Shown: positions 25,838 to 34,208 of the stretch, piece by piece
Layout: every line of letters begins with the position of its first letter
How positions within the stretch are numbered: position 1 is the first letter of the stretch
Assembly: GCF_032586235.1 (NCBI RefSeq)
Contig: NZ_JAWHTD010000021.1
Span: 1 to 64,000, forward strand
Direction of reading: 5' to 3'
Length of the DNA: 64,000 bases
DNA from: Aestuariicoccus sp032586235
Lineage (GTDB): Bacteria > Pseudomonadota > Alphaproteobacteria > Rhodobacterales > Rhodobacteraceae
Position numbers and translations under genes: made by a program
The notes under the pieces: generated by a model
The model's input: the letters and a program-made list of their open reading frames with translations, nothing else
Told to the model about the DNA's origin: nothing
Databases searched by the model: none

Positions 25838-27439
25838 ATGAAGAAGGACGAGGGACACCTGCGCATCACACTCGTCGGCCCGCTTCAGGTCACGGCGGCG
25901 GACGGTGCGAACCTGACGCCGGTCGGCGCCAAGAACCAGGGTTTGCTGGCGCTTCTGGTGCTCAGCCCGGGCATGTCGCGCCCGCGCCGCTGGCTGGAGG
26001 ACAAGCTATGGAGCACCTTCGCCCCCGAACAGGCCAGCGCCAATCTGCGTCAGGCGCTCAGCAAGCTGCGGACCATGCTGGGGGCGCATTCCGGCTGCAT
26101 CCTCGCCGATCGCACGACAATCTCGCTCGTCCCCGCGCAACTGGATGTCGACGTGCTCAGCGCGGATCTGAAGATCGAGGGCAGCCGCGACCTGCTGGAA
26201 GGGCTGGACGTGCGCGACCCCGAATTCGAGGACTGGCTGCGGGAAGAGCGCGCGCGGCTGCAGACCCGGCTCGACGCGGCCCGCCCCTCGCAGCCCAAAG
26301 GGCTTCTGATGCGCTGCCGGACCCAGGTTCACACCGGCGGGATGGCGAGCCTGATCGGCGACGTGCTCACCGACCGGATCGGCGAGAACATCGCCGAGCA
26401 GGTGCGCGCCTGGCGGCAGGCGGGCCTGCCGCTGGACGCCGGCGATAACGACCGCGGCGATCTCGAGATATGCTGCGATCTGGTGGAGAACGAAGGGTCG
26501 AGCTTCGTCTACATCAAGATCGTGCACCTGCCCTCGGCCCGGGTTCTGCATTCGATGCAGGAAAGTCTCGACAGCCCGGCCGAGGTGCTGACCCCCAGCG
26601 TGCGGGTGGCCTCGATCGTTTTCGAGGCGGCCGACCGGGCGCTCAGCAAGCTGCCGCTGGCGGTCGAGACGACGCGCCCCGAGGCGCGCGCGACCGCGCT
26701 GTCGCGTCTGGCGATGTACCGGATGTTCAGCTTTGAGCCGGAGGCGCTGCGCGAGGCCGACAGCTTGCTCAGCCAGGCCCATGACATCGACGGCAACGGC
26801 ATTTACACGGCCTGGCGCTGCCTGATCCGCAACATCCAGATGATCGAGCTGCTGGAAAAGGACATCGACGCGGTGTCCGACGAATTGCACGAGATGAACC
26901 ACAAGGCGCTGGAACAGGGCGCCGACAACGCGCTGGTGCAGGCGCTGATCGGCCAGGTGCGGGTGATGGCGCTGGGCGATGCGGCCGGAGCGATGGACCT
27001 GGCAAAGCAATCGGTCGAGCGAAATCCCTCGGGCGGGTTCGGCTGGCTGTCTCTGGCGGTCGCGACGAATCTCGCGGGCGAGCACGACAAGGCGCTGGAG
27101 CATTCCGATCGCGCGCGGCAGATCGCGCGGCACTCGCCGTTCCGCCACTGGTGGGATCTGTATCACTGCATCGTGGCCGTGGCCTGCAACCGCCCCGGCA
27201 TCGCCATCGAGGCCGGAGAAGCCGCCGCCCGCGCCGCGCCGGCGTTTCGCCCGGCGCATCGCCACCTTCTGGCGCTCTACGCGCTCGACCGGCAATACGA
27301 CAAGGCGAAGGCCACCGCGGACAAGCTGGCCAAGATCGAACCGGGGTTCTCCATCGACCGCATCCTGCACGACGACAGCTACCCGGTGCGGACCTTGCGC
27401 AACAAGGGGCTTCTGGAACCGATTCGCGGCCTGCTGTGA
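25838..27439 (+). CDS. SARP-like transcriptional activator with winged helix and helical-repeat region
   Basis: A 533-residue regulator. Residues about 8-95 (LRITLVGPLQVTAADGANL, then LLALLVLSPGMSRPRRWLEDKLW and ANLRQALSKLRTML) form the OmpR-like winged helix of SARP/BTAD proteins, including the typical SRxxLxxxLW pattern. The C-terminal half is built from TPR-like helices (for example EALREADSLLSQAHDIDGNGIYTAW, region 300-520). ATG 25838 after AGGGGAC is chosen over an upstream TTG. It is divergent from the GGQ/PAP2 gene, 186 bp away, and may control it. No receiver or ATPase domain was seen. Confidence 0.78.
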   Translation: MKKDEGHLRITLVGPLQVTAADGANLTPVGAKNQGLLALLVLSPGMSRPRRWLEDKLWSTFAPEQASANLRQALSKLRTMLGAHSGCILADRTTISLVPAQLDVDVLSADLKIEGSRDLLEGLDVRDPEFEDWLREERARLQTRLDAARPSQPKGLLMRCRTQVHTGGMASLIGDVLTDRIGENIAEQVRAWRQAGLPLDAGDNDRGDLEICCDLVENEGSSFVYIKIVHLPSARVLHSMQESLDSPAEVLTPSVRVASIVFEAADRALSKLPLAVETTRPEARATALSRLAMYRMFSFEPEALREADSLLSQAHDIDGNGIYTAWRCLIRNIQMIELLEKDIDAVSDELHEMNHKALEQGADNALVQALIGQVRVMALGDAAGAMDLAKQSVERNPSGGFGWLSLAVATNLAGEHDKALEHSDRARQIARHSPFRHWWDLYHCIVAVACNRPGIAIEAGEAAARAAPAFRPAHRHLLALYALDRQYDKAKATADKLAKIEPGFSIDRILHDDSYPVRTLRNKGLLEPIRGLL

Positions 27440-27452
27440 CAGCAGCGGGAGC

Positions 27453-27518
27453 GGTGCGCATGAATGCGCACCCTACGGGGCCGCGCGCAACAGTGTAGGG
27501 TGCGCATTCATGCGCACC
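27453..27518. repeat. Inverted pair of REP palindromes (4 and 5)
   Basis: REP 4 (27453-27476, minus orientation, GGTGCGCATGAATGCGCACC then CTAC) and REP 5 (27495-27518, plus orientation, GTAGGGTGCGCATTCATGCG) face each other across 18 bp. They belong to the same family as the REPs around the RAYT gene 9 kb away. The pair lies between the convergent ends of the SARP-like gene and the DUF6505 gene. Confidence 0.85.
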
Positions 27519-27539
27519 GTGCCTGCCAGAGCTCGGGCC

Positions 27540-28019
27540 TCACTCGTCCAGCGACCCGTGCACGGCGAATTGCATGATGTCGGCCTCCTGCGGCGCGATC
27601 ACGCGGAACGTTTCGCGCACCCCGGCCTCGGTCAATTCACGTGCGACGGTCAGCAGCGTGTTCGGCGCGTGGTCGTCGCACATCTGCACCATCTGCGCGA
27701 TTTCTTCCGCCGCCACCGGCGACGCGGCCTCGACCGAGGGCGCGCCGTAGACCTCGACGAAATGCCGCGCCAGCCGGTCCACCAGCATGTCGCGTTCCGC
27801 CTCTTCGATCTTGGTCACCGCGACAAAGCTGACCCGGCCGAAGGTTTCCACCCCCAGCCAGCCGTTCGCGAAGGCCTGTCGCGCCTTGCCGGTCAGGTCG
27901 GCCTCGGTCCAGTTGGAAAACTCGAACCCGCCCGACACGCACCATTCACCGGTGCGCGCCGGCGAATGAAAGACGTTCATGTCGGATTCGTCGAAATGGA
28001 TCGCGCGGGCAAGGTTCAT
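27540..28019 (-). CDS. DUF6505 family protein
   Basis: A 159-residue soluble protein of unknown role, starting MNLARAIHFDESDMNVFHSPARTGEW. Its start overlaps the stop of the preceding DUF4444 gene by 4 bp (ATGA at 28019-28016), so they are co-translated. It is the last gene of the DUF6494-mrp-DUF4444-DUF6505 run. The reading frame stays open far upstream but that part is antisense to real genes. The family name is from memory. Confidence 0.75.
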   Translation of the reverse strand: MNLARAIHFDESDMNVFHSPARTGEWCVSGGFEFSNWTEADLTGKARQAFANGWLGVETFGRVSFVAVTKIEEAERDMLVDRLARHFVEVYGAPSVEAASPVAAEEIAQMVQMCDDHAPNTLLTVARELTEAGVRETFRVIAPQEADIMQFAVHGSLDE

Positions 28020-28723
28020 GGCCGTCCCTCCTCCAGAAGCTGCGTCAGCGGGAGAAGCCGCGTACCCCCTGCCGTCTTGAACAACAGGCCCAGACGTTCG
28101 TCGAGGCCCAGAAACGTGCCGCTTTCGCCACCGTGCCGCATGGGGTCGCCCAGACCGTGCACGAGGCCGGAATAGTCCCGGTGCAAAGCGGCAATGCCCT
28201 CGTCTTCCCAGCGGTGGATGCCGGTCAGCAGGTGCCGCGACCAGCTTTCCAGCACCTGTTCGGGCGTCAGATCCCCGCAGCCCTCGGCATAAAGCGCCGT
28301 GCGGTCCGGGGTGTCGCCGCCATCGCCCTCCGGTACGAAGTCCAGCGACAGCCCCACGACCAGCCAATCCGGCTGCGCCGCCGGATCGGCGGTGCTGGCG
28401 GCGGCGCGCAGCCTGCCCGCACTGGCCCCGTTGACGACGATCTCGCCGAACCAGCCCAGCTGGACCGCCAGTTCCGACGGCCCCAGCGCGCCCAGCGCGT
28501 TCTGCAGCGACACGCCGCAGAGCGGCAGCATGGTCATGGCCTCGGCCAGCGGCACCTCGGGGGCTAGGACGATGGCCGCCTCCAGCGCCGCCGGGCCCGG
28601 ATCGTAAAGGATCAGCCCCGCGTCGCAGCCCTCCCGCGCGGCGCGCAGCGCCGCCTCGAACGGCGGTTGCGCCCCGGCCAGCCTGCCCTGCATCAGCGGC
28701 GGGAACGTGGGGGCGAGGCTCAT
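28016..28723 (-). CDS. Biotin/lipoate protein ligase-like protein (DUF4444)
   Basis: A 235-residue protein resembling the catalytic part of biotin/lipoate ligases: LILYDPGPAALEAAIVLAPEVPLAEAMTM-type beginning (residues 35-65) and VQLGWFGEIVVNGASAGRLRAAAS, which corresponds to the strand around the KWPND-type region of BirA but lacks that exact motif. The C-terminal part is the DUF4444 domain. Both ends overlap neighbours by 4 bp (mrp before, DUF6505 after), indicating tight co-translation. Ligase activity is unproven. Confidence 0.75.
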   Translation of the reverse strand: MSLAPTFPPLMQGRLAGAQPPFEAALRAAREGCDAGLILYDPGPAALEAAIVLAPEVPLAEAMTMLPLCGVSLQNALGALGPSELAVQLGWFGEIVVNGASAGRLRAAASTADPAAQPDWLVVGLSLDFVPEGDGGDTPDRTALYAEGCGDLTPEQVLESWSRHLLTGIHRWEDEGIAALHRDYSGLVHGLGDPMRHGGESGTFLGLDERLGLLFKTAGGTRLLPLTQLLEEGRP

Positions 28724-29802
28724 GCCTTGCCCATCTCCACCAGCCGGCGCGCCAAGTCTCGGAACGCCGTCGCCTGCGGACTGTCGGGTTTCGACACCAC
28801 GATCGGCGCGCCGCCGTCGGCGGCCATGCGGATATCGAGGTGCAGCGGAATCTCCGACAAGAGCGGCACGCCCAGCTTTTCCGCCTCGGCGGCGACGCCG
28901 CCATGGCCGAAGATATGCTCCTCATGTCCGCAGTTCGAGCAGATGTGGGTGGACATGTTCTCGATCAGCCCGAGGATCGGGACCTTCATCTGCTGGAACA
29001 TGTCGATGCCCTTGCGCGCATCCAAGAGCGCCACGTCCTGCGGTGTGCTGACCACGATGGCGCCGTCGACCTGCGCCTTCTGCGCCAGCGTCATCTGCAC
29101 GTCGCCGGTGCCCGGGGGCAGATCGACCAGCAGCACGTCGAGCGCGCCCCATTGCACCTGCATCATCATCTGCTGCAGCGCGCCCATCAGCATAGGCCCG
29201 CGCCAGACCACCGCCTGGCCCTCGTTGGTCATCAGCCCGATGGACATCATCGTCACGCCGAAATTGCGCATCGGCAGGATGGTCTTGCCGTCGGGGCTGG
29301 CCGGGCGTCCGCTGACCCCCAGCATCCGCGGCTGGCTCGGCCCGTAGACGTCGGCATCCAGCAGACCCACGCGCCGCCCCTCGGCCGCGAGCGCACAGGC
29401 CAGGTTCGCCGAGACGGTGGATTTGCCCACCCCGCCCTTGCCGCTGGCAATGGCGATGATGCTCTGCACACCGGGGATCTTTTCCGGCCCGCCCTGCAGC
29501 GGGCTGACCGGCTTGCCGTGGCCCGCGTTGCCCTTGAGGTCGGGCGGGGCCTTGGCCTGATGGGCGGTCAGCGCGGCGGTGACCTGCGCCACCCCGTCGA
29601 CGCCTTTCGCCGCCGCTTCGGCGGCGTCGCGCACCGGCGCGTAATCCTTGGCGCGCTCGGGTGCGACCTCGAGCACAAAACGCACCGACGCGCCGTCCAC
29701 GTTCAGCGCCCGGACCAGACCGGCCTCGACGATATCCTTGCCCGACACCGGATCCGTCACGGTGTTCAGAGCGGCCAGAACGGACTCGCGCGTTACTGCC
29801 AC
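28720..29802 (-). CDS. apbC: Mrp/ApbC-type iron-sulfur carrier ATPase
   Basis: P-loop ATPase that carries and transfers Fe-S clusters in the cytoplasm. The 360-residue product has an N-terminal MIP18-like domain (about 1-95), then the deviant Walker A GKGGVGKSTV (near 125) and LLDADVYGPSQPRMLG. The CxxC cluster site is SNCGHEEHIFG in IENMSTHICSNCG, near residue 290. The stop overlaps the DUF4444 start. It starts 1 bp after the DUF6494 gene. Confidence 0.93.
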   Translation of the reverse strand: MAVTRESVLAALNTVTDPVSGKDIVEAGLVRALNVDGASVRFVLEVAPERAKDYAPVRDAAEAAAKGVDGVAQVTAALTAHQAKAPPDLKGNAGHGKPVSPLQGGPEKIPGVQSIIAIASGKGGVGKSTVSANLACALAAEGRRVGLLDADVYGPSQPRMLGVSGRPASPDGKTILPMRNFGVTMMSIGLMTNEGQAVVWRGPMLMGALQQMMMQVQWGALDVLLVDLPPGTGDVQMTLAQKAQVDGAIVVSTPQDVALLDARKGIDMFQQMKVPILGLIENMSTHICSNCGHEEHIFGHGGVAAEAEKLGVPLLSEIPLHLDIRMAADGGAPIVVSKPDSPQATAFRDLARRLVEMGKA

Positions 29803-29803
29803 G

Positions 29804-29995
29804 TCAGTCCTGTCCCTTGATCTTGCCGGTCACCACATGTTCAAGGTCGAGCCCGTCGATGGTCAGCACCACCTTGGCCTCGAACTCCTTGCCCGCGGTA
29901 CCCGCGCCGCGCATCGCCTCTTCGATGGCCTGCTGGCTGGTGACGCCCACCTGTTTCAGAAACTTGCGCATCGACATGTTGAAATCGTCGCTCAT
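29804..29995 (-). CDS. DUF6494 family small protein
   Basis: A 63-residue protein, MSDDFNMSMRKFLKQVGVTSQQ at the start, ending VVTGKIKGQD. GAGGGG stands 8 bases before ATG 29995. It is the first gene of the mrp run, with one base between it and apbC. The longer frame upstream is antisense to the cytochrome gene and is not coding. The function is unknown. Confidence 0.8.
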   Translation of the reverse strand: MSDDFNMSMRKFLKQVGVTSQQAIEEAMRGAGTAGKEFEAKVVLTIDGLDLEHVVTGKIKGQD

Positions 29996-30080
29996 CGGAC
30001 CGCTCCCCTCCTGTCCAGAATTTGCAGCATTGACCGGTGTAAGCCAGCCCCCGTAGGCTTGCAAGACGAGGAGGTGCGCC

Positions 30081-30815
30081 ATGCGGTACGGTTTGCTGGC
30101 CCTGGGGCTTTTGTTCGCGCCGTCGTGGGCCATGGCCGACGACAAGGCGTTCCGGCTGGCCGCGCCTGCGGCCCTGTCGGAAAGCGGTCTGCTGAAATTC
30201 ATCCTGCCGCGTTTCGCGCTCAAGACCGCGACGCGGGTCACGCTGGTCGAAGACGGGGCCGAGGCCGAGGCGGTCTTCGGCGCGGACGGCGTACTGGCCT
30301 TCGAGGGGCTGGGGCAGGTCTGGAAACTGGCGGTGGGCGCAGACCCGGATGCACAGCGCTTTGCCGACTGGCTGCGCTCGGACGTGGGGCGCGGCACGGT
30401 GGACAGCTTTGCGGTGGACGGCGCGCAGGTGTTCTCCGCGTCGGTCAAGGAGGTCGTGGCCGTCGCCGAGGTCAGCTATGACGGCGATGCCGCGCGCGGC
30501 GAAAAGACCAGCCTGTCGATGTGCGGGCGCTGCCATGTGGTGAACGACACCAACCGGATGAACGCGATCGGCTCGACGCCCTCTTTCGCGGTGCTCAAGG
30601 CGCTGCCGGACTGGGAGGACCGGTTCCAGAGCTTCTACGCGCTCAACCCGCATCCCGCCTTCACCCAGGTGGCCGAGGTCACGCCTCCCTTCGACCGCAC
30701 CCGACCGTCGCCGATTGCGCCAGTCGAGATGACGCTGGACGATCTGGAAAACATCATGGCCTTCGTCGCCGACGTGCCCCCCGCAGACCTGGGTCAGCCG
30801 GTGCAATCCCGCTAA
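30081..30815 (+). CDS. Periplasmic cytochrome c fused to a shortened TupA-like domain
   Basis: A 244-residue secreted protein (signal peptide ending SWAMAD). Residues about 25-60 (AALSESGLLKFILPRFALKTATRVTLV) resemble the first strand-helix of tungstate-binding TupA proteins, and 89-120 (PDAQRFADWLRSDVGRGTVDSFAVDG) resemble the C-terminal TupA helix; the middle of the normal binding domain seems missing. A CxxCH haem site (CGRCH) is near residue 151, with a possible distal Met in PIAPVEMTLDD. It is divergent from DUF6494 and convergent with the polyferredoxin gene of the formate dehydrogenase locus. A role there is inference. Confidence 0.75.
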   Translation: MRYGLLALGLLFAPSWAMADDKAFRLAAPAALSESGLLKFILPRFALKTATRVTLVEDGAEAEAVFGADGVLAFEGLGQVWKLAVGADPDAQRFADWLRSDVGRGTVDSFAVDGAQVFSASVKEVVAVAEVSYDGDAARGEKTSLSMCGRCHVVNDTNRMNAIGSTPSFAVLKALPDWEDRFQSFYALNPHPAFTQVAEVTPPFDRTRPSPIAPVEMTLDDLENIMAFVADVPPADLGQPVQSR

Positions 30816-30820
30816 ACGCC

Positions 30821-30883
30821 GTCCCGGGCCTGACCCGGCACCTCGCCGCGCGCCGCCTGGAGGCCCCGGATCAGGTCCGGGGC
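30821..30883. repeat. Palindromic intergenic repeat, large hairpin
   Basis: Left arm 30821-30844 (GTCCCGGGCCTGACCCGG...) and right arm 30860-30883 (GAGGCCCCGGATCAGGTCCG...) pair over about 24 positions with five mismatches, several of them G-U tolerant. It lies between convergent gene ends and could terminate transcription from both sides, though no T run follows. Confidence 0.7.
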
Positions 30884-30903
30884 GCGGACGACGCGGACGG
30901 CGA

Positions 30904-32871
30904 TCAGTGGTCCCGGCGAGGGCCGGGAGACTTGCGTTCGGCCAAATAGTCGTCCGTCGTGCGCGGCCTGGGCCGTTCGCCCCCCGCGAAGGGGTTGTTT
31001 TCGGAATGATACTGCGCCTGGATGCGGCAATTGTCGCACATCTGCACCATCCGCAGCGCATCGGGATTGGCGAACATCGAATGCCCGGCCAGCTTTTCGC
31101 TGATCTTCTCGATGGTCGACTTGACCCCGAAGAGCGCGCCGCATTCGACGCAGGCGAAGGGCTCTTCCTCGTTCAGCACTTGCTGGGACAGCGCGCTGTC
31201 GGCGAGGTTCAGCCGCGGCTCCAGCGCGATGGCCTGCTCGGGGCAGATGTTGGCGCAAAGCCCGCATTGCAGGCAGGCGTCCTCTTGGAACAGCAGCTGC
31301 GGCTTGTCGGGGTTGTCGCCCAGCGCCCCCGAGGGGCAGAGCGACACGCACGACAGGCAAAGCGTGCAGGCGTCGGTGTCGACCAGCACCGCGCCATAAG
31401 GCGCGCCCGCCGGAAGGTCGATCACCCCGCCCTGCGGCTGCAGCGCCTTGGCGGCGACGCGGGTGACCTGCCGCCTTGTGCCGATGGGCAGCACCGGGTC
31501 GGCGGCACTGGCAGCGTCCACGTCGTAAAGCGCCTCCGGCAAAGCCTCGGGATCGGCGAGGTCGAGCAGCCGGACCGCGTCGCGACCGGCAATCGCATTG
31601 GCCAGCGCCGTTTCGTGCGCGGGGGTGTCACGTTCGGTGCGCGGCGAGAGCAGCACATCGACGGCGGCAAAGCCGCAGGACAGCGCCGCCAGCATCTCGG
31701 CATGGCCGAAGCCCGCCAGCGTGTCCGTCTCGAACGGGATCACATCGGCGGGCAACCCGCGCCCGAAGCGCGCGGCGAGCCGGATCATCTCGGCCCCGTG
31801 ACCGCTGTCATGCACTAGCAGGCGGGGTGTTGCACCGCCCGCCTTGCGGTACGCGCCCGCCAGCGTGTCGAGGCGGCGAAAGATCGTCGCTACGGGCGGC
31901 GCGTCGTAGCTGATCGCCCCCGAGGGGCAGAGCGCCGAACAGGCGCCGCAGCCCGCGCAGATCATCGGGTCGATGGCGACGTGATCGCCCGCGCTGGTGA
32001 TCGCGCCTGTGGGGCAGATGTCGAGACACTTGGAACATGCCGGCTGTTCGGCGCGCGAATGGGCGCAGAGCGAGGGCTCAAGCCGCACATACAAGGGCTT
32101 TTCAAACGTCCCGACCAACTGCGCGGCCTTGGCCGCCTCTGCCGCCACCGCGGCGGGCTGGCGCGGGTCGGCGCGCAGATAGCCCTCGCGCTTTTCGGGC
32201 GCGGGGAAAAGCGGCCGGTCGCCGGTCAGGTCGAGCAGGATGTCGCAGGCGGATTTCGCGCCGTCGCGCGGCGCGGAGAAACCGAAACCGCCGCGCCCGC
32301 CGGGGATCAGCTGGGCAAAGCCGTCGATCCGCACGTCGAACCGGCCAAGCGCACCCTGCGCGCGGTTGAGACGCCCGCGCACCACGTCGAAGCGGCGGTC
32401 GGCCGGCGGCTCGGCGGTGTCGGTCTGCAGCACCGTCACCGCCAGCGTCTCGCAGAGATCGGCGGCCACGGCGAACACCACCTCGCCCGGCCCGACGATC
32501 AGGCAGGTGCCTTCGCTGACCACATCCACCGCGCGCGGCGCGGGCACGTTCAGCATTCCCTCGGTCACCAGCGCGGCCATCTTGGGGCCGGCCTTTGCGC
32601 CCTCGTCGCTCCAGCCCGCGCGGTCGCGGATGTCGACAAAGCCCGGCGCGTCGACGCCCAGCTCTTCGGCAAGCATCTCGAAAAACGCGCTTTCCTGCTG
32701 GCAGGCGACGATCACGTCGCCCGCCGCTATGGCCTTGGCCGCCGCTTCGGCATCCTGCTGGCAAAGCGCCCGGTAGACCCGGCTGACCTGCTGGCCGCTC
32801 CCTGCCCCGATCGCCTCTGCATCCACCGTCTGACTGCCCAGGCAGTCGCACACCATCACCGTCTTGGCCAT
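30904..32871 (-). CDS. Polyferredoxin-type 4Fe-4S protein of the formate dehydrogenase locus
   Basis: A 655-residue cytoplasmic protein. Four 4Fe-4S motifs can be read: CSKCLDICPTGAI, CAGCGACSALCPSGAI, CTLCLSCVSLCPSGAL and CLQCGLCANICPEQAI. A further CVECG and CDNC pair near the C-terminus could bind a metal. The N-terminal third (starting MAKTVMVCDCLGSQ) has no cluster motif except CDC. ATG 32871 with GGGGGAAG upstream is chosen; the open frame continues far beyond it but is antisense. It is divergent from DUF3305. It may pass electrons or act in cofactor or FDH maturation. Confidence 0.85.
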   Translation of the reverse strand: MAKTVMVCDCLGSQTVDAEAIGAGSGQQVSRVYRALCQQDAEAAAKAIAAGDVIVACQQESAFFEMLAEELGVDAPGFVDIRDRAGWSDEGAKAGPKMAALVTEGMLNVPAPRAVDVVSEGTCLIVGPGEVVFAVAADLCETLAVTVLQTDTAEPPADRRFDVVRGRLNRAQGALGRFDVRIDGFAQLIPGGRGGFGFSAPRDGAKSACDILLDLTGDRPLFPAPEKREGYLRADPRQPAAVAAEAAKAAQLVGTFEKPLYVRLEPSLCAHSRAEQPACSKCLDICPTGAITSAGDHVAIDPMICAGCGACSALCPSGAISYDAPPVATIFRRLDTLAGAYRKAGGATPRLLVHDSGHGAEMIRLAARFGRGLPADVIPFETDTLAGFGHAEMLAALSCGFAAVDVLLSPRTERDTPAHETALANAIAGRDAVRLLDLADPEALPEALYDVDAASAADPVLPIGTRRQVTRVAAKALQPQGGVIDLPAGAPYGAVLVDTDACTLCLSCVSLCPSGALGDNPDKPQLLFQEDACLQCGLCANICPEQAIALEPRLNLADSALSQQVLNEEEPFACVECGALFGVKSTIEKISEKLAGHSMFANPDALRMVQMCDNCRIQAQYHSENNPFAGGERPRPRTTDDYLAERKSPGPRRDH

Positions 32872-33033
32872 GATCTTCCCCCCGATCTCCCCCTCGGTTC
32901 CGCACTTGGGTCTTGCCATCCAGGCCTGACCTGCGCTTAACCTTGGTGCCGTGTGGAGAGGGATAGCGCCCGGGTCCGGGAGGGACAAGGGCAACCGCGC
33001 GGCGAAAGCATACGCCGTGCAAGGGGGGACGAC

Positions 33034-33609
33034 GTGACGCTTGAGACGCAGAAATCGGTCACGCTGCCCGTGGGCGTCGTGATCCGGCGCCTGCCGGGGG
33101 TGACGCGCTGGGCCAAATGGGTCTGGAAACCGGTCGCCGTGCTGCCGGGCGCGCCGCCCGCGCGCTGGAAACTGCTGCGCGAGGATGGCGAGGCGGCGGA
33201 ATTTCACGCCGACACCGTGCCGCTGACGCTCTATCGTGGCGAAGCCGAGGCCTACAGGACCGCCCTTTCTGAGGCGGTGCCCTGCGTATATGTGGTGCTG
33301 CGGCCCGAAGAGGATCCCGCGTCGGACTGGCCCTACCACGTGCATCTGGTGACCGCCTCGGTGCACGAAGGGCAGATGTTCAGCGAAAGCGGCGACGAGA
33401 TCGTCGAAAAGGTGCCGATGCCCGACGGGCTGCTCGCCTGGGTCGCGGCATGGGTCGAGGCGCATTACGTCGAAGAGCCCTTCGTCAAACGCAAGCGCCG
33501 CAAGCATCGCGACGCGCGTCAGGAGGACGGGATCGGCGATCCTCGAATCTCGCAGCCCACCGATGTCTACCGCGCGCCGTCGCGCACCCGAAAGGCCGGC
33601 GGGTCATGA
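33034..33609 (+). CDS. DUF3305 protein, formate dehydrogenase accessory
   Basis: A 191-residue protein starting at GTG 33034 behind AGGGGGG. The conserved DUF3305 core is SVTLPVGVVIRRLPGVTRWAKWVWKPVAVL. The C-terminal tail is basic (KRKRRKHRD). It opens the probable operon DUF3305-DUF3306-torD-TAT-fdhABC and overlaps the next gene by 4 bp. DUF3305 and DUF3306 genes are regularly seen beside this type of formate dehydrogenase; a maturation role is inferred. Confidence 0.82.
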   Translation: MTLETQKSVTLPVGVVIRRLPGVTRWAKWVWKPVAVLPGAPPARWKLLREDGEAAEFHADTVPLTLYRGEAEAYRTALSEAVPCVYVVLRPEEDPASDWPYHVHLVTASVHEGQMFSESGDEIVEKVPMPDGLLAWVAAWVEAHYVEEPFVKRKRRKHRDARQEDGIGDPRISQPTDVYRAPSRTRKAGGS

Positions 33610-34208
33610 GCCGGGGCGATTTCTGGTCCCGCCGCCGCGCCGCCGTCGAGGCCGAGCAAGCCGCCGAGGCCGAGGCGCGCGCCCGCGCCACCGAGGAGGC
33701 CGAGGCCGCCAAGGTCGCCGAAAAAACCGACGAAGAGATCCTGGCCGAATACGACCTTCCGGACCCGGACGCGCTGAAACTGGGCGACGACATTTCGGGC
33801 TTCATGAACAAGGCCGTCCCCGAACGCCTGCGCCGCCGCGCGCTGCGTCGGCTCTGGCGGCTGAACCCGGTGCTGGCGAATCTCGACGGGCTGAACGATT
33901 ACGACGACGACTTCACCGCCGCCGCGACCGACGCGCCGGGGGTCAAGACCGCCTACCGCGTGGGCAAGGGTCTGTTGAAGCATATCGAGGCGCTGGAGGC
34001 GGAAAACACCCCGGCGGCCGACACGGCGGAGCCGCAGACGGCCAAAGCCGAACCCACCGAAAAGAGTCAGGAAAATGACCGGTCTGCTACGGAACCTACG
34101 ACCAAGGTCGTAATGGCCGAAGCGGCGCTTGAGACCGAAACTGACGACGACTACTCAGTTGTTGCCGTACCCCGTCGTATGCAATTCAGGTTCGAGGACG
34201 ATTCATGA
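33606..34208 (+). CDS. DUF3306 protein, formate dehydrogenase accessory
   Basis: A 200-residue protein. Residues 1-45 are a charged, Ala/Glu-rich helix (AVEAEQAAEAEARARATEEA), then the DUF3306 core LPDPDALKLGDDISGFMNKAVPERLRRRALRRLW and a low-complexity acidic tail. ATG 33606 overlaps the DUF3305 stop and the stop overlaps the torD start, so three genes are translationally linked. Confidence 0.82.
   Translation: MSRGDFWSRRRAAVEAEQAAEAEARARATEEAEAAKVAEKTDEEILAEYDLPDPDALKLGDDISGFMNKAVPERLRRRALRRLWRLNPVLANLDGLNDYDDDFTAAATDAPGVKTAYRVGKGLLKHIEALEAENTPAADTAEPQTAKAEPTEKSQENDRSATEPTTKVVMAEAALETETDDDYSVVAVPRRMQFRFEDDS

Noticed and set aside
27540..28925. A 461-codon minus-strand frame that would fuse the DUF6505 gene to upstream sequence
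   Set aside because: The upstream part lies in other frames of the DUF4444 and apbC genes. The ATGA overlap at 28016-28019 marks the true start.
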